In this document: positions 23,950 to 33,769 of the stretch, piece after piece
How positions within the stretch are numbered: position 1 is the first letter of the stretch
Layout: every line of letters begins with the position of its first letter
Source of the DNA: 3107 sp965216225
GTDB taxonomy: Bacteria; Pseudomonadota; Alphaproteobacteria; Rhodobacterales; Rhodobacteraceae
Assembly (NCBI GenBank): GCA_965216225.1
Contig: CBDCFF010000028.1
Span: forward strand, 1 to 64,000
DNA length: 64,000 nt
Direction of reading: 5' to 3'
The notes under the pieces: model-generated
Seen by the model: only the letters and a program-made list of their open reading frames with translations
Database searches by the model: none
What the model was told of the DNA's origin: nothing
Translations under genes and position numbers: made by a program

Positions 23950-25602
23950 ATGACCGGAACTGAACGCGAAGTCATGGAATACGATGTGGTCATCGTGGGT
24001 GCGGGGCCTGCGGGCCTGTCCGCCGCGATCCGGCTGAAGCAACTGGATGCCGGCCTGAATGTCATCGTGCTGGAAAAGGGTTCCGAAGTGGGCGCGCACA
24101 TTCTGTCGGGCGCGGTTCTCGACCCTTCCGGTCTTGACGCCCTGATCCCGGACTGGAAGGAAAGGGGTGCCCCGGTCGCCGTGCCGGTGAAAGAGGACAA
24201 TTTCTATGTGCTGGGCGCGGCGGGCAGGTTTCGCATCCCGAACTTTCCGATGCCGCCCCTGATGAACAATCATGGCAATTACATCGTGTCGATGGCCGAT
24301 CTCTGCCGCTGGATGGCAGGGCAGGCAGAACAGATGGGCGTCGAAATCTTCCCCGGCATGGCCTGTTCGGAACTGGTTCATGGCGGCAATGGCGAAGTGA
24401 AGGGCGTCGTCGCCGGAGAGTTCGGCAGGAACGCCGATGGCGCCCCCGGCCCGGCCCATGAGCCGGGGATGGAACTGCATGGAAAATATGTTTTCCTTGC
24501 TGAAGGCGTGCGCGGCAGCCTGTCGAAGCAGGTGATCGCGAAATACGATCTGGCCGTCGATTCCGATGTGCAGAAATACGGGCTGGGCATGAAGGAGATC
24601 TGGGAGATCGACCCGGCCAGACATCGCGAAGGCACGGTGATTCACACCATGGGCTGGCCGCTGGGGGGCAATGCGGGCGGTGGCTCCTTCATCTATCATA
24701 TGGACGGCAATCAGGTCTGTGTGGGTTTCGTGGTGCATCTGAACTACAGCAATCCGCACCTGTTCCCCTACATGGAATTTCAGCGCTTCAAGCATCACCC
24801 GATGGTTGCGGAGCTTCTGAAAGGCGGCCGGCGCGTGGCCTATGGCGCCCGGGCGATTACCGAAGGCGGCTGGCAGTCGATCCCGAAAATGGTCGCCCCC
24901 GGCGTGGCGCTTCTGGGGTGTTCCGCAGGGCTGGTGAACGTGCCGCGGATCAAGGGCAACCACAACGCCATGCTGTCCGGCAAGGCCGCCGCAGAGGCCG
25001 CCCATGGCGCCATTCGGGCAGGGCGCGCCGGTGATGAACTGACCGCGTATGAGGCCGGGGTCCGCAACGGCGCGGTCGGCAGGGATCTGAAACCTGTGCG
25101 CAACGTCAAACCGCTCTGGTCGAGATTCGGCATGATTGCCTCGCTGGTTCTGGGCGGCTTCGACATGTGGGTCGCGAATCTGACGGGCTGGAATCCGCTG
25201 GGCACGCTGAAGCACGGCAAGACCGATGCGGCGGCGACCGGGGAAGCCTCGGAACACCTGCCCATCGACTATCCGAAACCCGATGGCGCGCTCAGCTTTG
25301 ACCGGCTGACGAATGTCAGCTTCTCGATGACCAGTCACGGGGAAAACCAGCCTGCGCACCTGCGGCTGACCTATCCCTCCGTGCCGATCTCCGTCAATCT
25401 GCCGAAATATTCCGAACCCGCGCAGCGCTACTGCCCGGCGGGTGTCTACGAGGTGATCGAGGAAGACGGCAAGGAGCCGCGTTTCCAGATCAATTTCCAG
25501 AACTGCGTCCACTGCAAGGCCTGCGATATAAAGGATCCGAGCCAGAACATAACTTGGTGTACGCCGCAGGGCGGTGACGGGCCGAATTACCCCAATATGT
25601 GA
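23950..25602 (+). CDS. Electron transfer flavoprotein-ubiquinone oxidoreductase
   Basis: The 550-residue enzyme starts at ATG 23950 after a GGGAAAG site. Near the start is the FAD loop VVIVGAGPAGLSAAIRLKQ. The middle carries the ubiquinone/FAD domain (GWPLGGNAGGGSFIYHMDG), and the C terminus the 4Fe-4S cysteines (RYCPAGVYE, NCVHCKACDIKDPSQNI). It passes electrons from ETF (fatty acid and amino acid oxidation) to ubiquinone at the membrane. Full length for the family. Confidence 0.95.
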   Translation: MTGTEREVMEYDVVIVGAGPAGLSAAIRLKQLDAGLNVIVLEKGSEVGAHILSGAVLDPSGLDALIPDWKERGAPVAVPVKEDNFYVLGAAGRFRIPNFPMPPLMNNHGNYIVSMADLCRWMAGQAEQMGVEIFPGMACSELVHGGNGEVKGVVAGEFGRNADGAPGPAHEPGMELHGKYVFLAEGVRGSLSKQVIAKYDLAVDSDVQKYGLGMKEIWEIDPARHREGTVIHTMGWPLGGNAGGGSFIYHMDGNQVCVGFVVHLNYSNPHLFPYMEFQRFKHHPMVAELLKGGRRVAYGARAITEGGWQSIPKMVAPGVALLGCSAGLVNVPRIKGNHNAMLSGKAAAEAAHGAIRAGRAGDELTAYEAGVRNGAVGRDLKPVRNVKPLWSRFGMIASLVLGGFDMWVANLTGWNPLGTLKHGKTDAAATGEASEHLPIDYPKPDGALSFDRLTNVSFSMTSHGENQPAHLRLTYPSVPISVNLPKYSEPAQRYCPAGVYEVIEEDGKEPRFQINFQNCVHCKACDIKDPSQNITWCTPQGGDGPNYPNM

Positions 25603-25723
25603 TCGGGAAAGGCGCATCGCTGCGTGTCTGCCGCCCGTCTGCGCGCCCCGGATCGTGCTATTGCACGCGGTGAACCATGCGTTTAGTCTTTGCCGGATAT
25701 TGCCTTGCGTGAAGGAATCCCCG

Positions 25724-27436
25724 ATGTTCCGTAAAACCACAGCCGCCGCGGTTTCTGCATTTCTGCTGGGGCTGCCGCAGCCTGCGGGCGCCGAGGGGCT
25801 GGCAGGGTCTTACCTGATGGCGCGGCAGGCGAGCATGTTTTTCGATTACCGGGCGGCGGCACGTTATTACGATCAGGTGTTGGCGCGCGATCCGTCCGAT
25901 CCGGGGCTGCTGGAGAACACGCTCGTCTCTTATGTCGGCCTGGGCGATTTTGCGCGCGCGCGCGCGATTGCCAGCGAAATGCGCGCCGGCGGCCTGCAAA
26001 GCCGGATCGCCGACATGATCGTGATTTCCGAACATTTCGGCAACGGTGAATTCGACGCGGTTATCGCGGACTATCAGGACGGTCTGTCGGCTGGCGAGCT
26101 TGTCGATGGTCTGGCGACAGCCTGGGCGCATGTGGGTGCAGGGCGCATGTCCGATGCCGTCGCGGCGTTCGATCAGGTTATCAATACTCCGGGGACGGAA
26201 GGTCTGGGCCTGATCAACAAGGCGTTCGCGCTGGCCATGGCCGGTGATTTCGAAGGGGCGGACCTTATCCTGTCGGGCGCGGCCGGCGGGCCTCCTCCGG
26301 CGACGCGGCCGGGCATCATCGCCCATGCAGAGATTCTGAGCCAGCTTGAGCGGAACGCCGCCGCCATCGAACTGTTCGAGCAAACCTATGGCGACTTGCA
26401 GGATCCGGCGGTCGAACCCCGGCTGAAGATGCTGAAAGAAGGCCGGAAGCTGCCTTTTTCGATGGTCACGGATGCCCGGAGCGGGCTTGCGGAACTGTTT
26501 TTCAATGTCGCCGGACTGTTGCAGGACGAGGGTGCGCCCTCTCATGCGCTGATTTATGCCAGGGTGGCGGAAAGCCTGGTTGCCGATGACGTTGACATCC
26601 TGCTGCTTTGCGCGCTCCTGCTGGAGGAACTGCAACGCTATCAGCTTGCCACGGATGTCTATGACAGGGTTCCCGAGGATGATCCGGCGTTCCACATTGC
26701 CGAGATGGGGCGGGCGGGCGCACTCGCCGCTTCGGGCAAGCCGGATGTGGCGATCGAGGTTCTGCGCCGCCTGTCCGAAACCCATGCGGAACTTTCGATC
26801 ATCCACAGCGCCTTGGGCGACATGCTGCGCAGGCACAATCATTTCGCCGAAGCGACACGCGCCTATGACAAGGCCATTGCGCTTTACAGGGAACCGGTGC
26901 CGCCCCATTGGGTGGCGTATTACGCACGCGGCATCACCCATGAGCGGGGCGGCAACTGGAATCTGGCCGAGGCCGATTTCCGCCGGGCGCTCGAATTGAG
27001 CCCGTCGCAGCCATTTGTACTGAATTATCTGGGATATTCGCTGGTTGAACGGCGCGAAAAGCTGGATGAAGCCCTGTCGATGATCGAGGATGCCGTCGCC
27101 GCGCAACCCGATAACGGGTTCATGGCGGATTCGCTGGGCTGGGTGCTTTACCGGCTGGGCCGTTACGAGGATGCCGTCAGACACATGGTTCGCGCCGCAG
27201 GGCTGGAACCGGTGGACCCGGTGATCAGCGATCATCTGGGGGATGCCCTGTGGGCCGTGGGGCGGCATCGCGAGGCAGAGTTTCAATGGAAACGGGCGCT
27301 GTCCCTTGTCTCTCTCGTCACCGAAGACGAGACCGAGGCGGAACCGGACCGCATTCGCCACAAGCTGGAGGTCGGGCTGGACAGGGTGCTGGAAGAGGAA
27401 GGCGCCGAGCCCCTGAAGGTGGCCGATGGCGATTGA
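25724..27436 (+). CDS. Exported tetratricopeptide-repeat protein
   Basis: The 570-residue product begins with a short signal peptide (MFRKTTAAAVSAFLLGLPQP, likely cut after AGA). The rest is a series of TPR helices, clearest at DYRAAARYYDQVLARDPSDP, HFAEATRAYDKAIALY and NLAEADFRRALELSPSQP. The role is unknown; TPR arrays scaffold protein complexes. It overlaps ispE by 11 bp, a conserved-looking coupling, so it is co-transcribed with an isoprenoid gene. Confidence 0.85.
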   Translation: MFRKTTAAAVSAFLLGLPQPAGAEGLAGSYLMARQASMFFDYRAAARYYDQVLARDPSDPGLLENTLVSYVGLGDFARARAIASEMRAGGLQSRIADMIVISEHFGNGEFDAVIADYQDGLSAGELVDGLATAWAHVGAGRMSDAVAAFDQVINTPGTEGLGLINKAFALAMAGDFEGADLILSGAAGGPPPATRPGIIAHAEILSQLERNAAAIELFEQTYGDLQDPAVEPRLKMLKEGRKLPFSMVTDARSGLAELFFNVAGLLQDEGAPSHALIYARVAESLVADDVDILLLCALLLEELQRYQLATDVYDRVPEDDPAFHIAEMGRAGALAASGKPDVAIEVLRRLSETHAELSIIHSALGDMLRRHNHFAEATRAYDKAIALYREPVPPHWVAYYARGITHERGGNWNLAEADFRRALELSPSQPFVLNYLGYSLVERREKLDEALSMIEDAVAAQPDNGFMADSLGWVLYRLGRYEDAVRHMVRAAGLEPVDPVISDHLGDALWAVGRHREAEFQWKRALSLVSLVTEDETEAEPDRIRHKLEVGLDRVLEEEGAEPLKVADGD

Positions 27437-28265
27437 GGTCCTTGCCCCGGCCAAGATCAATCTGACACTCCATGTAACGGGCTGGCGCACAGACGGGTAT
27501 CATCTGCTCGATTCGCTGGTCGTGTTTGCCGATGTGGGAGACACGGTAAGGGCAAGGCCGGCGGCGCAACTGGGCCTGGTCGTGGATGGACCAATGGCGG
27601 CAGATGTGCCTTCGGATACGTCCAACCTCGTGCTGAAAGCGGCCCGGTGGCTTGATTCCGGCAAGGGTGCGGCGCTGAATCTGACCAAGCGTCTGCCATC
27701 GTCATCCGGTATCGGCGGCGGCTCGTCAGACGCGGCGGCCGCGCTCCGGGCGCTGTCGGTTCTCTGGCGGGTTGCCTGCCCCGTTCCGGCGCGGACGCTG
27801 TCGCTGGGCGCGGACGTTCCCGTCTGCATGGTCCCGAAGGCCAGGCGCATGAGCGGTATCGGAGAGCGGCTTTCCGCGCCGGTGGCCTTGCCCGGGGCGG
27901 ACATATTGCTCGTCAATCCCGGAGTGGCGGTGTCAACGCCTGCGGTCTTCGGGCGGCTGGAGCAGCGTGACAATCCGCCGATGCCGGGCATCCTGCCGGA
28001 ATGGCGGGACATCCGGGAACTGGCAAACTGGTTGCAGGGACAGCGCAATGACCTGCAACGGGCCGCCTGTGCGCTTCAGCCGGCCATCAGGGATGTTCTT
28101 GCTGCGCTGGAACGAACCGGCTGCCTTCTGGCGCGCATGACCGGATCGGGCGCGACCTGTTTCGCCCTGTTCCCGCCGGATGGGCGCTCTGCCAGGGCCG
28201 GACGCGCGCAACTGTGTGCAGGGCATCCGGATTGGTGGGCGGTCAGCGGACGGTTGCTGCGATAA
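27426..28265 (+). CDS. ispE: 4-diphosphocytidyl-2-C-methyl-D-erythritol kinase
   Basis: The 279-residue GHMP kinase has LAPAKINLTLHVTGWRTDGY at the N terminus with the catalytic Lys, the ATP loop LPSSSGIGGGSSDAAAAL, and the C-terminal MTGSGATCFALF. It performs the ATP-dependent step of the MEP isoprenoid pathway. Its product ultimately feeds the polyprenyl diphosphate synthase encoded convergently next door. Confidence 0.95.
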   Translation: MAIEVLAPAKINLTLHVTGWRTDGYHLLDSLVVFADVGDTVRARPAAQLGLVVDGPMAADVPSDTSNLVLKAARWLDSGKGAALNLTKRLPSSSGIGGGSSDAAAALRALSVLWRVACPVPARTLSLGADVPVCMVPKARRMSGIGERLSAPVALPGADILLVNPGVAVSTPAVFGRLEQRDNPPMPGILPEWRDIRELANWLQGQRNDLQRAACALQPAIRDVLAALERTGCLLARMTGSGATCFALFPPDGRSARAGRAQLCAGHPDWWAVSGRLLR

Positions 28266-28306
28266 GGCCGCTTGCGTATCCTCATCCGCCGTGACGGTTG
28301 TCAGGG

Positions 28307-29332
28307 TCAGGCCCGCAGGCGCACGCCGCGCGGTTCAAGCGATCCTGCCGCCACGTAATCGGCGATGTCGCGCAGCATGGTCTTCACCGGGTGATCGGGC
28401 AGCGCGTCCAGCGCGGATTTCGCCCTGGCGGACCAGAGCAGCGCCTCTGCCCGGGTTTCTTCCATGGCATCGTGTTTTTTCAGCAGCCCCAGCGCATGTT
28501 CCAGATCGCCCTCGTGCTGATCGCCCTTTTCGATCACCCGCGCCCAGAATGCGCGCTCCTTGAAATCCGCCCTGGCGACGGCCTTGATGACCGGCAGGGT
28601 CAGCTTGCGCTCTCGAAAGTCGTCGCCGATATTCTTGCCCATGGTCCCGGCGCCCCGGTAATCCAGCAGGTCATCGACGATCTGGAAACTGACGCCCAGA
28701 GCGTCGCCATAGGTGAAAAGCGCCTTGACCTGGGTATCCGGCGCCCCGGCAATCACGCCGCCAGCCTCGGTCGCGGCAGAGAAAAGCGCGGCGGTCTTGC
28801 CCCGGATCACCTGCATGTAAACCGATTCGTCGGTGCGCAAATCCTGCGCCGCGCTCAGTTGCAGCACTTCGCCCTCGGCAATGGTGGCGGACGCATTGGC
28901 AAGGATGTCCAGCACCTTCAGTGATCCGGTCTCCACCATCAACTGAAAGGATCGGGCAAACAGGTAATCGCCGACCAGCACGCTCGACTTGTTGTCCCAG
29001 AGCAGATTCGCCGTTGGCCGCCCCCGACGGCGGGCGCTCTCATCCACCACGTCATCGTGCAGAAGCGTTGCGGTATGGATAAGCTCCACGGTTGCGGCCA
29101 GATGGATGTGATGGCGGCCCTGATAGCCGAACAGCCTTGCCGCCGCCAGTGTCAGCATCGGGCGCAGACGCTTGCCGCCCGCCTCGACCAGATGGGCTGT
29201 CACCTCCGGTATCCTTGGCGCGTGCCGCGACGCCATGCGTTCGCGTATCAGCGTGTTTACCGCGCCCATCTCATCGGCCAGACAGGCGCTCAGGGCGTCA
29301 TGCGGTTTGATGGCGGTGTCGTCCAGACTCAT
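28307..29332 (-). CDS. Long-chain polyprenyl diphosphate synthase
   Basis: The 341-residue trans-prenyltransferase has the first aspartate motif LLHDDVVDE and the second QIVDDLLDY, plus GGKRLRPML. It makes the octa- or decaprenyl tail of ubiquinone; chain length cannot be fixed by eye, so ispB/ddsA are both possible names. ATG 29332 (MSLDDTAIKP) is preferred over 29359. It is divergent from the small DUF2007 gene. Confidence 0.92.
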   Translation of the reverse strand: MSLDDTAIKPHDALSACLADEMGAVNTLIRERMASRHAPRIPEVTAHLVEAGGKRLRPMLTLAAARLFGYQGRHHIHLAATVELIHTATLLHDDVVDESARRRGRPTANLLWDNKSSVLVGDYLFARSFQLMVETGSLKVLDILANASATIAEGEVLQLSAAQDLRTDESVYMQVIRGKTAALFSAATEAGGVIAGAPDTQVKALFTYGDALGVSFQIVDDLLDYRGAGTMGKNIGDDFRERKLTLPVIKAVARADFKERAFWARVIEKGDQHEGDLEHALGLLKKHDAMEETRAEALLWSARAKSALDALPDHPVKTMLRDIADYVAAGSLEPRGVRLRA

Positions 29333-29398
29333 CACGGTGTCGCGCCTGTTCAACGGCATGGCTCGACAAAGGTCGGCCCATGCCGTTATGTCCCCGGT

Positions 29399-29617
29399 AT
29401 GAAAGAGCTCCTGCGGACGAACGACCCAACGCTGATCGCCTTTGCCTCGGCCCTGCTCCGGGGCGAAGGTATAGAGTGCTTTCCCATGGACGTAAACATG
29501 AGCGTCCTGGAAGGGTCGATAGGCATATTGCCGCGCCGCCTGATGGTAAGGCGGCAGGATCTGTTTGGCGCCCGCGCCATCCTGCGCGACAACGGGATCG
29601 AGGCGGAGGGCCTGTGA
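29399..29617 (+). CDS. DUF2007 family protein
   Basis: The 72-residue protein MKELLRTNDPTLIAFASALL... has the family pattern of an extracytoplasmic-like alpha/beta fold (PII-related ferredoxin-like), with RGEGIECFPMD in the middle and RRQDLFGARAILRDNGIE near the end. Function is unknown. Its stop overlaps the GTG start of the methyltransferase by 4 bp, an arrangement seen often in Rhodobacteraceae. Confidence 0.85.
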   Translation: MKELLRTNDPTLIAFASALLRGEGIECFPMDVNMSVLEGSIGILPRRLMVRRQDLFGARAILRDNGIEAEGL

Positions 29618-30396
29618 GCTTTGCCGAACGCGATCTGACGCAGGACGGGTTTCTGGACGGGCGTCTGTCCATTGCGCAACCGGCGCAGGGGTATCGCGCC
29701 GGTGTCGATCCGGTCCTGCTGGCGGCGTCCGTTCCCGCGCGGCCGGGGCAGTCGGTGCTGGAACTGGGCTGCGGCGCGGGCGTGGCTGGCCTGTGCCTTG
29801 GCATCCGCATCGCCGGGCTGGCCCTGACGGGTGTGGAAATACAGGCGGATTACGCGGAACTGGCGCGGCGCAACGCCGACGCCAACAGCCTTTCGCTGAA
29901 GGCGCATACCTGCGATCTGCGGCATCTGCCGCCGGAGTTGGGGGCGCGCGGCTTTGATCACGTCATCGCCAACCCCCCGTATTTCCGGCGGCGAACCGGC
30001 ACCGCCGCGAAACAGCCCGGACGCGATCTGGCGCTTGCCGGGGATACGGCGCTGTCGGACTGGATCGCCGTCGCCGCAAGACGCCTGGCCCCGAAGGGCT
30101 GTCTGAGCGTCATTCAGGACATCCGGCGAATGCCGGAAGTGTTGAGCGCAACACAGGCTTGTGCCTTGGGAAGTGCCGAAGCCCTGCCCATTGCCGCCCG
30201 CGCAGGCCGGGCGCCGCATCTGGTTCTCATCCGCGCCCGAAAAGGCGGCAGGGGGCAGTTCGTCCTGCACTTTCCGCTGATCATGCATACGGGCGACCGG
30301 CACGAACGCGATTCGGACAGTTACACTGACGAAATCCGGCAGGTGCTGCGCAATGGACAGGCGCTGAACTTTCCCGCTGCAAGGGCGCGCGGCTGA
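29614..30396 (+). CDS. tRNA1(Val) A37 N6-methyltransferase-like enzyme
   Basis: The 260-residue Rossmann methyltransferase has SAM loop VLELGCGAGVAGLCLG and the adenine N6 signature NPPYF in DHVIANPPYFRR. It resembles TrmN6/YfiC. The GTG start overlaps the previous stop; the N-terminal LTQDGFLDGRLSIAQPAQGY is typical of the family. The C-terminal segment after about residue 235 is hydrophilic and not in all relatives. Confidence 0.85.
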   Translation: MSFAERDLTQDGFLDGRLSIAQPAQGYRAGVDPVLLAASVPARPGQSVLELGCGAGVAGLCLGIRIAGLALTGVEIQADYAELARRNADANSLSLKAHTCDLRHLPPELGARGFDHVIANPPYFRRRTGTAAKQPGRDLALAGDTALSDWIAVAARRLAPKGCLSVIQDIRRMPEVLSATQACALGSAEALPIAARAGRAPHLVLIRARKGGRGQFVLHFPLIMHTGDRHERDSDSYTDEIRQVLRNGQALNFPAARARG

Positions 30397-30500
30397 TCGG
30401 CGATCCATTGCGGATTCACCAGGCTGTCGCATCTTGACGTGACAGCCGGGCGAATCTGTGTTGCACTGTTCGCGTGGCTTGCAGAAAAAGGAGGACAGGC

Positions 30501-30668
30501 ATGAGCGTGAATGCGCATGTGAAAGAGCTCAGGAAGAAACACCTGCATCTGTCGCAGCAGGTTGAAGAAGCGCAAAAACATCCCGGAATCGACGACCTGG
30601 AAATCGCAACGCTCAAAAAGCAGAAGCTCAGGATCAAGGAAGAAATCTCGCGGCTGACCAACGCCTGA
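30501..30668 (+). CDS. DUF465 (YdcH) small protein
   Basis: The 55-residue, highly charged helical protein MSVNAHVKELRKKHLHLSQQ... KKQKLRIKEEISRLTNA matches the DUF465 family. A strong GGAGG lies at the right distance before the ATG. Function is unknown; a coiled-coil hairpin is predicted from its heptad pattern. It is convergent with the following pseudogene, with only 2 bp between them. Confidence 0.88.
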   Translation: MSVNAHVKELRKKHLHLSQQVEEAQKHPGIDDLEIATLKKQKLRIKEEISRLTNA

Positions 30669-30670
30669 GG

Positions 30671-31547
30671 TCAATTTGCGCTGGCCCGTGCGGCCAGCGC
30701 CGCGCCGCCCGCAATCAGCAGGGCGGAGAAGATGAGCAACGGTGTTGCGGGCGCGATGCCAAACAGAATCAGGATCAGGGTGGACAGCAGCGGGGCCGCA
30801 TAGGATGCGACACCCAGAAGCTGTATGTTGCCCTGTTTCACACCCACATCCCAGACATAGAAGGCAAGCCCGGCAGGACCGGCCCCCAATGCAATCATCG
30901 CGCCCCAGCCAATGGCCGTTTCGGGCCAGAGCGTCTGCTCGAACGTCAGGTGCGCGACGAAGGACAGGACCGCCGTGCAGGCGCAGAACACCGTCACGCT
31001 GTTCGTCGGCACCCGGTCCAGCCTGCGGGAAAGCACCGAGTAGCCGGACCAGATCAGTGCGCACAGCGCGGCAGAGCCGTATCCGGGCAGGGCCTCGGCG
31101 CTGAAACTTCCGTCGCCGCCGCTGCCGTCGCCACGCAATATGATCAGCGCAGCCCCCGCAAAGCCGATCACCCCGCCGGTCACATGACCCGCGCGCAGGC
31201 GCTCACCGGGCAGCAGACCGGAAAACAGCACGATCAGCAAAGGCCAGAGATAGGCGATCAATCCCGCCTCGGCCGCCGGTGCATGTCTCAGCGCGGTGAA
31301 ATAGAACGGGTGATAGCCGAACAGTCCCGCCGTCCCGAATGCGTGAACCTTCCATGAAATGCGGCGCAGTTGCCCCAACCCGCCGCCACGCGACGCCCGG
31401 ACGACACCGACGCAGGTCGCTGATGGTGAAACAGACCGCATTCAGTTGCAGTGGCGGCACCGGCGCGCTGCCGACCGTAAAGAGCGCCAGCAGCGACCAC
31501 AAAAGAACGGCGGAAAAGCCGATGAGGGTTGCCCCGGTCCGGGACAT
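30671..31547 (-). pseudogene. EamA-family transporter with frameshift
   Basis: The N-terminal frame from ATG 31547 encodes MSRTGATLIGFSAVLLWSLL and reads to NAVCFTIS. Homology then continues one frame over at VGVVRASRGGGLGQLRRISW and runs on through FGYHPFYFTALRHAPAAEAG and eight more helices to the stop at 30671. The shift lies at about 31425-31445. It resembles YddG-type amino-acid exporters. The rest of the gene is clean, so a very recent mutation or a sequencing error are both possible. Confidence 0.75.
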
Positions 31548-31610
31548 GGAGCGCTCCGCACGGAATTGATCGCGGGGCGGGGGCGGCTTTGCCATGATGC
31601 TCAGGCGGCG

Positions 31611-32333
31611 TCAGACAAAGAACTGCGCCCCGTTTGCCGAGATCGTGGAGCCATTGATGAACTGGGATTCGTCCGATGCCAGAAACGCGACGCAGCGCGC
31701 GATTTCAGCGGGTTCGCCCAGACGGCCCGCGGGGATCTGGCCGATGATCGATTCGCGCACCTTTTCCGGCACCGCCATCACCATTTCGGTCGCGATGTAA
31801 CCGGGGCAGACCGCATTGGCGGTGATGCCGACGCGCGCGCCCTCGTGCGCCAGGGATTTCACGATTCCCAGATCGCCCGCCTTGGTCGCGGCATAGTTCA
31901 CCTGCGCGAACTGACCTTTCTGACCGTTGATCGAAGAGATCACGATCACCCGGCCAAACCTGCGTTCACGCATTCCCGGCCATACCGGATGCACGGTATT
32001 GAACACGCCGGTCAGGTTGGTGTCAATCACCTGTCGCCACTGTTCCGGAGTCATCCTGTGAAACGGCGCATCGCGGGTGATTCCGGCATTGGCGACCACG
32101 ATGTCAATCGGGCCGAGGTCCGCCTCGACCTGTGCAACGCCGGTCCTGCTCTGCTCATAATCGGCGACATTCCATCTGTAGGTTCCGATGCCGGTTTCTT
32201 CCGTGAACCCGGCGGCGGCCGCATCATTGCCCGCATAGCCGGCGGCCACGGAATATCCGGCGTCTTTCAGGGCTTTGGAAATCGCCGCGCCGATGCCGCG
32301 CGATCCTCCGGTGACGAGTGCAACTCTGGCCAT
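31611..32333 (-). CDS. phaB: Acetoacetyl-CoA reductase
   Basis: The 240-residue SDR enzyme has VTGGSRGIGAAIS for cofactor binding, NAGITRDAPFHRM, and the catalytic Ser-Tyr-Lys in SSINGQKGQFAQVNYAATKA; the QKGQFGQ-like segment is characteristic of PhaB. It reduces acetoacetyl-CoA to (R)-3-hydroxybutyryl-CoA with NADPH for polyhydroxybutyrate synthesis. It is 88 bp downstream of phaA. No phaC is in the window, as is common when the synthase is elsewhere. Confidence 0.95.
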   Translation of the reverse strand: MARVALVTGGSRGIGAAISKALKDAGYSVAAGYAGNDAAAAGFTEETGIGTYRWNVADYEQSRTGVAQVEADLGPIDIVVANAGITRDAPFHRMTPEQWRQVIDTNLTGVFNTVHPVWPGMRERRFGRVIVISSINGQKGQFAQVNYAATKAGDLGIVKSLAHEGARVGITANAVCPGYIATEMVMAVPEKVRESIIGQIPAGRLGEPAEIARCVAFLASDESQFINGSTISANGAQFFV

Positions 32334-32421
32334 GGTCGCTCCGATTCCTCTTGCAATCCTGTTGCGAATTCCAAAAATGCCACGCAATTATCTTGCGCGT
32401 CAGACCTGTCCCGGACCTGTC

Positions 32422-33600
32422 CTAGTCACGCTCGACGCAGAGCGCAACACCCATGCCGCCACCGATGCACAATGTCGCAAGGCCCTTTCCGGCGTCACGG
32501 CGCCGCATCTCGTGAAGAAGCGTGTTCAGCACCCGGCAACCGGATGCGCCGATCGGATGGCCGATGGCGATTGCACCGCCGTTCACGTTCACGATGTCGG
32601 GGTTCCATCCCATATCCTTGTTGACCGCGCAGGCCTGTGCCGCAAAGGCTTCGTTGGCTTCCACGAGGTCAAGATCATCGACGGTCCACCCGGCTTTTTC
32701 CAGCGCCTTGCGCGAGGCATGGATCGGGCCGACGCCCATGATCGAAGGATCGAGACCGGCGGTTGCATAGGACGCGATCCGGGCCAGCGGCAGAATGCCG
32801 CGCTTTGCGGCGTTTTCGGCCGACATCAGCAGAACCGCCGCCGCGCCGTCATTGATGCCAGAGGCGTTGGCGGCGGTGACCGTGCCGCCATCGCGCACGA
32901 AGGCCGGGCGCAGTTTCTGCATGGCCTCCAGCGTCGCGCCGTGGCGGATGTATTCGTCATTGTCCACAACGATGTCGCCCTTGCGGGTTTTCACGGTAAA
33001 GGGCACGATCTCGTCCGCGAATTTCCCGGCTTTCTGTGCGGCCTCGGCCTTGTTCTGGCTGGCCACGGCGAATCTGTCCTGCGCCTCGCGGCTGATCTGC
33101 CATTTCCCGGCGACATTTTCCGCCGTCCGGCCCATGTGATAGCCGTTGAACGCATCCCACAGCCCGTCCCTGATCATCGAGTCGATATATTTCACATCGC
33201 CCATCTTGCAGCCTGCCCGCAGATGCGCCACATGCGGGGACAGGCTCATGTTCTCCTGCCCGCCGGCGGCAACGATCTCTGCATCGCCCAGCATGATGTG
33301 CTGCGCACCCAATGCGACGGAACGCAGGCCCGAGCCGCATACCTGATTGATGCCCCAGGCTGCCGATTCCTGTGGCAGACCTGCGTTGATATGGGCCTGG
33401 CGCGCCGGGTTCTGACCCTGGCCCGCCGTCAGCACCTGCCCCAGGATGGTTTCGGAAACCTCGCCCTTCCCGACGCCTGCCCGTTCGACGACAGCCTTCA
33501 GCACGGCGGCGCCCAGATCATGGGCCGGGGTATTTGCAAAAGCGCCGCCAAAGTTGCCGACAGCGGTGCGGGCGGCGGCGGCGATTACGACATTGGTCAT
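32422..33600 (-). CDS. phaA: Acetyl-CoA C-acetyltransferase
   Basis: The 392-residue biosynthetic thiolase has the active-site Cys in NQVCGSGLRSVALG, NEAFAAQA, the His in GGAIAIGHPIGASG, and the second Cys in CIGGGMGVAL. It condenses two acetyl-CoA to acetoacetyl-CoA, the step before PhaB. ATG 33600 (MTNVVIAAAARTAVG) is the family start. Confidence 0.95.
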   Translation of the reverse strand: MTNVVIAAAARTAVGNFGGAFANTPAHDLGAAVLKAVVERAGVGKGEVSETILGQVLTAGQGQNPARQAHINAGLPQESAAWGINQVCGSGLRSVALGAQHIMLGDAEIVAAGGQENMSLSPHVAHLRAGCKMGDVKYIDSMIRDGLWDAFNGYHMGRTAENVAGKWQISREAQDRFAVASQNKAEAAQKAGKFADEIVPFTVKTRKGDIVVDNDEYIRHGATLEAMQKLRPAFVRDGGTVTAANASGINDGAAAVLLMSAENAAKRGILPLARIASYATAGLDPSIMGVGPIHASRKALEKAGWTVDDLDLVEANEAFAAQACAVNKDMGWNPDIVNVNGGAIAIGHPIGASGCRVLNTLLHEMRRRDAGKGLATLCIGGGMGVALCVERD

Positions 33601-33769
33601 GCAGCAGATCCTCTTCTCAGGCAGACGAGGATCAGCTGGCACCCCGAGCGGTGGCGACTCGGGCCGATCCCGGTGAAAGATGACCATTGATAGGAAGAAA
33701 GCCGCAGTGCAGCAATACCCCGGTTGTCACATCGTCGCATCATCGCATCGGGGGGGGGCGGGTGGAATT

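Noticed and set aside
23608..25740. A 710-residue minus-strand open frame antisense to the ETF-ubiquinone oxidoreductase
   Set aside because: It is a high-GC shadow frame: low in recognisable motifs, rich in Arg, His and Pro, and opposite a clear enzyme with all cofactor motifs.
25658..27490. A 610-residue minus-strand frame opposite the TPR gene
   Set aside because: It has no motif, and its composition is typical of antisense frames; the plus strand has signal peptide and repeats.
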